From NCBI RefSeq assembly GCF_907164555.1, contig NZ_CAJQZC010000002.1, positions 558,001-622,000 of the forward strand: a DNA stretch of 64,000 nt, given 5' to 3'. Below, in pieces: positions 58,605 through 64,000 of the stretch (positions are counted from its first letter, which is position 1; each line of letters starts with the position of its first letter). The position numbers and the translations under genes were made by a program. The notes under the pieces are model-generated. The model was given only the letters and a program-made list of their open reading frames with translations, was not told the origin of the DNA and searched no databases. Source of the DNA: Paraburkholderia saeva (lineage in GTDB: Bacteria > Pseudomonadota > Gammaproteobacteria > Burkholderiales > Burkholderiaceae).

Positions 58605-58689
58605 GTCCGGTGAAATCGATGCGCACGATGGCATCCCGCGCCATCAGCGCGTACGGTCAGGTCAGCACACTGGCGCGCCGCCAGTGCCG

Positions 58690-59016
58690 TCAGATGCCCC
58701 AGAGGACGTCTGTATTTTCCTTCTGCGCCGCGCGCAGCATGTCGAGGAACGGGAACGCGCGTTGCGCGAGGCCGATCGGAATCTCATGGCGATCGTGGCC
58801 TTCTTCCCCTTCGTGGAAGTGGCCTTCGTGCTCGGCGCGTTCTTTCTTGTCCGTTTGAATCGCGGCTTCGAGTTTCGTGATGGCGGTGTCGAGCTCATCG
58901 TGCGCGATGACGCCGCGCTCACCCAGCCGCTTGCCGACGATACCGACCAGATACTGGGCGAGGTTCTCCAGCATCACTACGTCCGGGCAGGCGTGGCATT
59001 TGAAAGTAATCAACAT
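58690..59016 (-). CDS. DUF1840 protein
   Basis: 108 residues from the ATG at 59016 (AAGGGA upstream). MLITFKCHACPDVVMLENLA and LGERGVIAHDELDTAITKLE, followed by a His/Glu-rich stretch (HEGHFHEGEEGHDRHE near 72-87) and IGLAQRAFPFLDMLRAAQ, fit DUF1840. The Cys and His residues could bind a metal, but this is inference. It is divergent from argS and ends facing the small secreted protein gene. Confidence 0.82.
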   Translation of the reverse strand: MLITFKCHACPDVVMLENLAQYLVGIVGKRLGERGVIAHDELDTAITKLEAAIQTDKKERAEHEGHFHEGEEGHDRHEIPIGLAQRAFPFLDMLRAAQKENTDVLWGI

Positions 59017-59372
59017 GACATTTCCCTTTTCGTTTTGTTGGATCCGCGCGTGCGGCGCCGCTCCGAACGCGTCCGCGCTAGTCCCACCGGCGCTTTCGCG
59101 CGAGCCGGCGGCCCCGGCTGTGGCCGGGTATCTCATTGGACATATTAGCACCTGCTAAAATCCGTCTGAACGGAAAAGCGCCGACTTGCACGCCGGACAG
59201 GGCTTTGCTGGCAGGGTCACGCGCCGCGATGGCGGACATGCCGATGGCGCCGCCCCGGCCATCACGCCACGGCGCCCGCTTTCCACCCCATTCGACGGAC
59301 CGGCCGCAAGCATCACACTGCCCCGGCGCCGCGCCCGAACACACGGACTGTCTCACTGGACTCGCAACAAGC
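59017..59372. promoter_or_regulatory. Divergent region DUF1840 / argS with a 14-bp palindrome
   Basis: 356 bases. A perfect palindrome TTAGCA-CC-TGCTAA lies at 59145-59158 between TTGGAC (59136-59141) and TAAAAT (59156-59161) of the plus strand. The spacing of those hexamers (14) is short for a sigma-70 promoter. A TAATAT-like -10 of the minus strand overlaps the palindrome. No coding frame with family character is seen. Confidence 0.4.
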
Positions 59373-61163
59373 ATGCTGCCTGCACATAAACAAATCCTCG
59401 AAACCCTCTTCGCCGATGCCGTGAAGCAGGTCGCCCAGGCGACCCAGGGCGCGACCGAAGCCACCTTCGTCGAGCCGGTGATCACGCTCGAACGCCCGAA
59501 AGTCGCCGCGCACGGCGACGTCGCGTGCAACGTCGCGATGCAGCTCGCCAAGCCGCTGCGCGCGAATCCGCGCCAGCTCGCGCAGCAGATCGTCGAAGCC
59601 GTGCTCGCGCATCCGAAGGCGGCGGGGCTCGTCGAAGGTGCCGAAGTGGCGGGCCCGGGTTTCATCAACCTGCGTCTTGCCGCGACCTCGAAACAGGCCG
59701 TGGTCGGCGCCGTCTTCGCCGAAAAAGAAGCGTTTGGCCGCTCGACGCGCGAAGCCGGCAAGCAGGTGCTCGTCGAATTCGTGTCGGCGAACCCGACCGG
59801 GCCGCTGCACGTGGGTCACGGCCGTCAGGCCGCGCTCGGCGATGCGCTGTCGAACGTGCTTGCTTCGCAGGGCTACGCCGTGCATCGCGAGTTCTACTAC
59901 AACGACGCCGGCGTGCAGATCGCCACCCTCGCCGCCTCGACCCAGGCACGCGCCCGCGGTTTGAAGCCTGGCGACGCCGGCTGGCCGGAGTCGGCCTACA
60001 ACGGCGAGTACATCGCCGACATCGCACGCGACTACCTCGCGGGCGAAACCGTGTCGGCAAGCGACGGCGAGCCGGTCAAGGGCGAAGGCGACGTTGAGAA
60101 CATCGACGCGATCCGCCGCTTTGCCGTGGCGTATCTGCGCCACGAGCAGGACATGGACCTGCAGGCATTCGGCGTGAAGTTCGACCAGTACTATCTGGAA
60201 TCGTCGCTGTACAAGGAAGGCCGCGTCGAGAAGACCGTCGAGGCGCTCGTCGCCGCGGGCAAGACGTACGACCAGGAAGGCGCGCTGTGGCTGCGCACGA
60301 CTGACGACGGCGACGACAAGGACCGCGTCATGCGCAAGACCGACGGCACGTACACGTACTTCGTGCCGGACGTGGCGTATCACGTCGCGAAGTGGGAACG
60401 CGGCTTCACGAAGGTCATCAACGTGCAGGGCTCGGACCACCACGGCACGATCGCGCGCGTGCGCGCCGGTCTGCAGGGGCTCGGCATCGGCATTCCGAAG
60501 GGCTATCCGGACTACATCCTGCACAAGATGGTCACCGTGATGCGCGATGGCGCCGAGGTGAAGATCTCGAAGCGCGCGGGCAGCTACGTGACGGTGCGCG
60601 ACCTGATCGAATGGTCGGGCGGCGCGACGCCGGGCACCGAAGTGTCGCCCGACCTGCTCGACGAAGAGACGATCCGCCGTGGCCGCGACGCCGTGCGCTT
60701 CTTCCTGATCTCGCGCAAGGCCGACACGGAATTCGTGTTCGACGTCGACCTCGCGCTCAAGCAGAGCGACGAAAACCCGGTGTACTACGTGCAGTACGCG
60801 CATGCGCGGATCTGCTCGGTGCTGAACGAATGGAAGTCGCGCTACAACGCCGACGAGGCCATTCTGCCGGCGACCGATCTTTCGCCGCTCGTCACGGAAC
60901 GCTCGCTCGCACTGCTGCAGAAGATCGCCGAATTCCCGGACATGCTCGAACACGCCGCGAACGAACTCGCGCCGCACGCGGTCGCGTTCTACCTGCGCGA
61001 CCTCGCCGGTGAATTTCACTCGTTCTACAATGACCGCGCCGAGCGCGTGCTGGTCGACGACGAAGCCGCCCGCAACGCGCGCGCCGCGCTGCTCGCCGCG
61101 ACGCGTCAGGTGCTGGCCAATGGCCTCGCGACGATCGGCGTTTCGGCTCCCGACAAGATGTAA
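59373..61163 (+). CDS. argS: Arginyl-tRNA synthetase
   Basis: 596 residues from the ATG at 59373. It charges tRNA-Arg. The class I HIGH motif is [14 protein letters not shown] near 150, the KMSKS equivalent is KISKRAG near 395 as usual for this enzyme, and the DALR anticodon-binding domain is at the C-terminus ([20 protein letters not shown]). The longer upstream frame has no conserved content. It begins an argS-SPOR-dsbA-SDR series of closely spaced genes on the plus strand. Confidence 0.97.
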   Translation: MLPAHKQILETLFADAVKQVAQATQGATEATFVEPVITLERPKVAAHGDVACNVAMQLAKPLRANPRQLAQQIVEAVLAHPKAAGLVEGAEVAGPGFINLRLAATSKQAVVGAVFAEKEAFGRSTREAGKQVLVEFVSANPTGPLHVGHGRQAALGDALSNVLASQGYAVHREFYYNDAGVQIATLAASTQARARGLKPGDAGWPESAYNGEYIADIARDYLAGETVSASDGEPVKGEGDVENIDAIRRFAVAYLRHEQDMDLQAFGVKFDQYYLESSLYKEGRVEKTVEALVAAGKTYDQEGALWLRTTDDGDDKDRVMRKTDGTYTYFVPDVAYHVAKWERGFTKVINVQGSDHHGTIARVRAGLQGLGIGIPKGYPDYILHKMVTVMRDGAEVKISKRAGSYVTVRDLIEWSGGATPGTEVSPDLLDEETIRRGRDAVRFFLISRKADTEFVFDVDLALKQSDENPVYYVQYAHARICSVLNEWKSRYNADEAILPATDLSPLVTERSLALLQKIAEFPDMLEHAANELAPHAVAFYLRDLAGEFHSFYNDRAERVLVDDEAARNARAALLAATRQVLANGLATIGVSAPDKM

Positions 61164-61257
61164 TTCCCGTCGTGCGACTCGTGTACGGCCGTCGTTATAA
61201 TCGACGGTCGTTCCGGGCTCTTTTCAAGACTCATTTATCTGGCAGGTGATTCAGACG

Positions 61258-62037
61258 ATGGCAAAACCACGCCGCACAACGAAGCAGTCAAAACAGTCCG
61301 GGGGCACGTTCCTCGGCATCGTGCTGGGCCTCATCGTAGGTCTCGCAATCGCGGTGGTGGTGGCGCTCTATATCACGCGTGCGCCCACGCCATTTGTCTC
61401 GAAAGTCGCGCCGCCAGCCGCATCGGATACCGGCGCAAGCCAGCCGCAATACGACCCGAACCGTCCGCTTCAAGGCAAGACGCCAGGTCAGCCTGTGCCG
61501 CAGGCCGCCCAGCCCGCACCGCCGAACACCGCGCCTGGCCAGACGACCAACCAGACGCAGTCGTCGGGCATGCTCGAAGAGCCGCAGATCGTCGAAGTGC
61601 CGCCTTCGAATGCGAACGGCGTAGCCGTGCCGCCGAAGGCCGCCATCGACAACGGCGGCAGCGCGACGCCAGGCAAGAAGCCGCAGCCTTCGAGCGCCAC
61701 CGCAGGCACTGCGACGTCGGCGCCGAAGCCCGCGCCTGAGGCAAACGCGAAGCCGGGCTCAGCGCCTGCGACCGCCGCGCCTTCCGCCGCGGACGCGAAT
61801 ACTGGCTACTTCCTGCAGGTCGGCGCCTACAAGACGGCCGCCGATGCCGAGCAGCAGCGCGCGCGTCTTGGTTTCCAGGGTTTCGAATCGAAGGTCACCC
61901 AGCGCGATGCGGGCGGTGTCACGTACTATCGCGTACGCATCGGGCCTTTCTCGAAATTCGAGGATATGAACACAACACGTCAGCGGCTGTCTGACGCTGG
62001 CGTGGACACCGCCGTGATCCGCTTCACCAAACAGTAA
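61258..62037 (+). CDS. SPOR-domain membrane protein
   Basis: 259 residues from the ATG at 61258. A basic N-terminus and one membrane helix (about 18-39, FLGIVLGLIVGLAIAVVVAL) are followed by a Pro/Ala/Thr-rich linker (40-180) and a C-terminal SPOR domain (about 183-259, GYFLQVGAYKTAADAEQQRA and YRVRIGPFSKFEDMNTTRQ). SPOR domains bind glycan strands lacking stem peptides at the division septum. The topology is like FtsN. It lies between argS and dsbA. Confidence 0.92.
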   Translation: MAKPRRTTKQSKQSGGTFLGIVLGLIVGLAIAVVVALYITRAPTPFVSKVAPPAASDTGASQPQYDPNRPLQGKTPGQPVPQAAQPAPPNTAPGQTTNQTQSSGMLEEPQIVEVPPSNANGVAVPPKAAIDNGGSATPGKKPQPSSATAGTATSAPKPAPEANAKPGSAPATAAPSAADANTGYFLQVGAYKTAADAEQQRARLGFQGFESKVTQRDAGGVTYYRVRIGPFSKFEDMNTTRQRLSDAGVDTAVIRFTKQ

Positions 62038-62078
62038 CCACAGGCCAACGTCATTCCGCCTTCACAGGTCAACACAAC

Positions 62079-62723
62079 ATGATCAAAAAGCTCCTCGGCA
62101 TTCTTTTCCTCTCGCTTGGCCTCGTGGCCGCTGACGCTGCGCAGGCTTCGCCCGCAGCGCCCGTGTCCGGCAAGGACTACACCGTGCTCGCGTCGCCGCA
62201 ACCGGTCGAAGTACCGGCCGGCAAGATCGAAGTCACCGAGTTTTTCTGGTACGGCTGCCCGCACTGCAACGAATTCGACCCGTTCCTCGAAGCGTGGATC
62301 AAGAAGCAGGGTCCGGATGTCGTCTTCAAGCGTGTGCCGGTCGCTTTCCGCGACGACTTCATTCCGCACTCGAAGCTCTATCACGCACTCGACGCACTCG
62401 GTGTTGCGCAACAGCTCACGCCGAAGATCTTCAACGAAATCCACGCCAACAAGAACTACCTGCTGACGCCGGAAGACCAGGCGAAATTCCTCGCGAAGAA
62501 CGGCGTCGATCCGAAGAAGTTCATGGACGCGTACAACTCGTTCTCGACGCAAAGCGAACTGCAACGCGACAAGAAGCTGCTCGACGCGTACAAGATCGAA
62601 GGCGTGCCGACACTCGCCGTGCAGGGCAAGTATGAAACCGGCCCGGCTGCGACCGACAGCCTGCCGGGCACGATCCAGGTGCTGGATTACCTCGTCGCAC
62701 AGATCCGCGCCAAGAAGATGTAA
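62079..62723 (+). CDS. dsbA: DsbA-family thiol:disulfide oxidoreductase
   Basis: 214 residues. A signal peptide ends near residue 23; the mature protein has the active site CPHC at 60-63 in FFWYGCPHCNEF, and the cis-proline in GVPTLAVQGKYETG near 180. It introduces disulfides into periplasmic proteins and is reoxidised by DsbB. It is 41 bases after the SPOR gene and 15 before the SDR gene, so this is likely one operon. Confidence 0.95.
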   Translation: MIKKLLGILFLSLGLVAADAAQASPAAPVSGKDYTVLASPQPVEVPAGKIEVTEFFWYGCPHCNEFDPFLEAWIKKQGPDVVFKRVPVAFRDDFIPHSKLYHALDALGVAQQLTPKIFNEIHANKNYLLTPEDQAKFLAKNGVDPKKFMDAYNSFSTQSELQRDKKLLDAYKIEGVPTLAVQGKYETGPAATDSLPGTIQVLDYLVAQIRAKKM

Positions 62724-62738
62724 CGCACGGCCGCCGGT

Positions 62739-63509
62739 ATGACTTCACCGTTGAAGGTTTTCATTACCGGCGCGTCGAGCGGTATCGGTCAGGCACTCGC
62801 CGCCGAATACGTGCGGCGCGGTGCGATTCTCGGCCTCGTCGCCCGGCGCGGCGAAGCACTCGCCGCGTTTCAGCAGGCGCATCCGCACCATCCCATTTCT
62901 GTCTATTCCGTCGATGTTCGCGACGCCGACGCACTGGCGTGCGCGGCCGAACAGTTCATCGCGCAATACGGCTGCCCCGACGTCGTGATCGCCAATGCGG
63001 GCATCAGCCACGGCGCCGTCACGGGCCACGGCGATCTGCGCGCGTTTCGCGACGTGATGGACGTCAACTACTTCGGCATGGTCGCGACGTTCGAACCGTT
63101 CGCACGCGCGATGATTGCCGCACGCAAAGGTACGCTCGTGGGCGTCGCGAGCGTGGCGGGCGTACGCGGGCTGCCGGGATCCGGTGCGTACAGCGCGTCG
63201 AAATCGGCGGCACAGAAATATCTCGAGGCATTGCGCGTCGAGATGCGGCCGCTCGGCGTCTCGGTTGTGACCATTGCGCCCGGCTACATCCGCACGCCGA
63301 TGACCGAGCACAATCCGTATCCGATGCCGTTCCTCATGGACGCCGACCGCTTCGCCACGAAAGTCGCCAATGCGATAGCGAAGAAAACCGCCTTCGCGAC
63401 GTTCCCGTGGCAGATGCGCGTAGCAGGTGCCATGCTGCACGTGCTGCCGCGCTGGCTGTACGACATCGCGTTCGAAAAGGCACCGCGCAAACCTCGCGCC
63501 TCCGGATAG
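62739..63509 (+). CDS. Short-chain dehydrogenase/reductase
   Basis: 256 residues of classical SDR type. The cofactor motif TGASSGIGQAL is near 11-21, NAG in VVIANAGISHG near 88, and the catalytic YSASKSA near 152. An Arg after the glycine motif (VARRGEAL) suggests NADP. The C-terminus PRWLYDIAFEKAPRKP has a hydrophobic stretch that may attach it to the membrane. The substrate is unknown. Confidence 0.9.
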   Translation: MTSPLKVFITGASSGIGQALAAEYVRRGAILGLVARRGEALAAFQQAHPHHPISVYSVDVRDADALACAAEQFIAQYGCPDVVIANAGISHGAVTGHGDLRAFRDVMDVNYFGMVATFEPFARAMIAARKGTLVGVASVAGVRGLPGSGAYSASKSAAQKYLEALRVEMRPLGVSVVTIAPGYIRTPMTEHNPYPMPFLMDADRFATKVANAIAKKTAFATFPWQMRVAGAMLHVLPRWLYDIAFEKAPRKPRASG

Positions 63510-63809
63510 CCGGTTGCTACACGCCCCGCGTCGGGCAGAAGCACGCCGTCCGCACGCTACTCACCTGATCGCCAGACGCGAAGCAACAGCCACGTGCCGT
63601 CGCCCATATCGGTATGCCGATTAAGTTGTTGTCGTTGCAACCACCCAGCGTTTAAGCTTTCCCCCAGGCGGGCACGCCCGGTTGGGTCGCGCGCCCGCAT
63701 CGAAAAAGATTCACAATAAAGCGGTCTGTATCAGCCGCGATCCATGTCCTCGCAGCGCCGAAGCAACGAACCGGTGCACTGCGCGGCCACGTTTGTTACC
63801 GGAGATCCT
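63510..63809. other. 300-base gap before the peptide-binding protein gene
   Basis: It contains the small palindrome ATCGG-TATG-CCGAT (about 63607-63620) and a GC-rich stretch with GGGCACGCCC near 63670. No gene or promoter can be supported; the leader of the next gene presumably lies here. Confidence 0.3.
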
Positions 63810-64000
63810 ATGCGCTTCAAACTGCTCGCCGCCGCCCTGCTCGTGACAGCGCCCGCGCTCGTCCTCGCGAAGCCGCTGACCGTTTGCACGGAATCGAGCC
63901 CGGACGGCTTCGACGTCGTCCAGTTCAACTCGCTCGTGACCACCAATGCTTCGGCCGATGTGATCTTCAACACGCTCGTGTCGTATGACGAAGCGGCGAA
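63810..64000 (+). CDS. Periplasmic peptide-binding protein, start only (runs off the right edge)
   Basis: 63 codons from the ATG at 63810, with GGAG six bases before it. A signal peptide (about 1-20, MRFKLLAAALLVTAPALVLA) is followed by KPLTVCTESSPDGFDVVQFN and FNTLVSYDEA, the N-terminus of solute-binding proteins of the dipeptide/oligopeptide ABC family (DppA-like). The rest, and any permease genes, lie outside the window, so the substrate cannot be stated. Confidence 0.85.
   Translation, partial: MRFKLLAAALLVTAPALVLAKPLTVCTESSPDGFDVVQFNSLVTTNASADVIFNTLVSYDEAA

Overview
The window reads as an ordinary stretch of the main chromosome of a beta-proteobacterium of the order Burkholderiales, most likely Paraburkholderia, Caballeronia or Burkholderia. 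The support is high GC with strong third-position bias, a methionine synthase split into two genes, a proteobacterial-type GshA next to GshB, a PTS reduced to IIA-HPr-EI, a PhaM-like granule protein, and several small families typical of the group (DUF1840, DUF2244, DUF2917, DUF3108, DUF3567). I see no insertion sequence, prophage, CRISPR array, rRNA or tRNA gene, and gene order looks vertically inherited. These are statements from reading; no database search was possible.

Layout. 1-4853 (minus): aa3 cytochrome c oxidase operon, with subunit II fused to a cytochrome c and an OmpA-like domain, plus a 45-residue assembly protein and ctaG. 5137-7996: bioC, comF, trmL and a macro-domain protein. 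8122-11314: rhodanese-grxC-secB-gpsA, divergent from gpmA. 11600-14038: ctpA and a MoeB/ThiF-like E1. 14070-16896: ptsI, ptsH and an EIIA. 17056-19410: gshB and gshA. 19656-22189: glnK-amtB behind a sigma-54 promoter, divergent from ubiK. 22316-25519: comM/yifB, a lipoprotein and a TlpA-like thioredoxin; the convergent gap between yifB and the lipoprotein gene carries DnaA-box-like sites. 25689-30341: dctA-dctB-dctD in one orientation behind a sigma-54 promoter. 30633-35564: lipA, lipB, a DUF2917 / LysR divergent pair, DUF493 and a PBP5-type carboxypeptidase. 35923-41833: an alpha/beta hydrolase, a thioredoxin-like ferredoxin, VanZ, and an MCE lipid-transport operon. 41972-44488: birA, coaX, a small membrane protein and rfaE2. 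44709-53737: a diiron protein, phaM, an unusual crotonase, a periplasmic binding protein, a FAH-family hydrolase with divergent IclR regulator, DUF3108 and an enol-lactonase-like hydrolase. 53856-58178: DUF3567 and the two-gene MetH. 58339-64000: a small secreted protein, DUF1840, argS, a SPOR protein, a DsbA-type oxidoreductase, an SDR, and the start of a peptide-binding protein running off the end.

Functional themes are respiration (oxidase), nitrogen control (glnK-amtB with sigma-54 and NtrC-like sites), C4-dicarboxylate uptake with a likely self-amplifying dct operon, thiol/redox balance (gshA/B, grxC, tlpA, dsbA), cofactor synthesis (bioC, birA, lipA/B, coaX) and envelope maintenance (MCE operon, SecB, CtpA, PBP5, SPOR). 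I did not find a clearly new multi-gene system. The signals I would look at first are the palindrome and DnaA-box cluster at 23867-24079, the spaced CCGG repeats upstream of dctA, the oxidase subunit II-OmpA fusion and the crotonase lacking both canonical catalytic glutamates.
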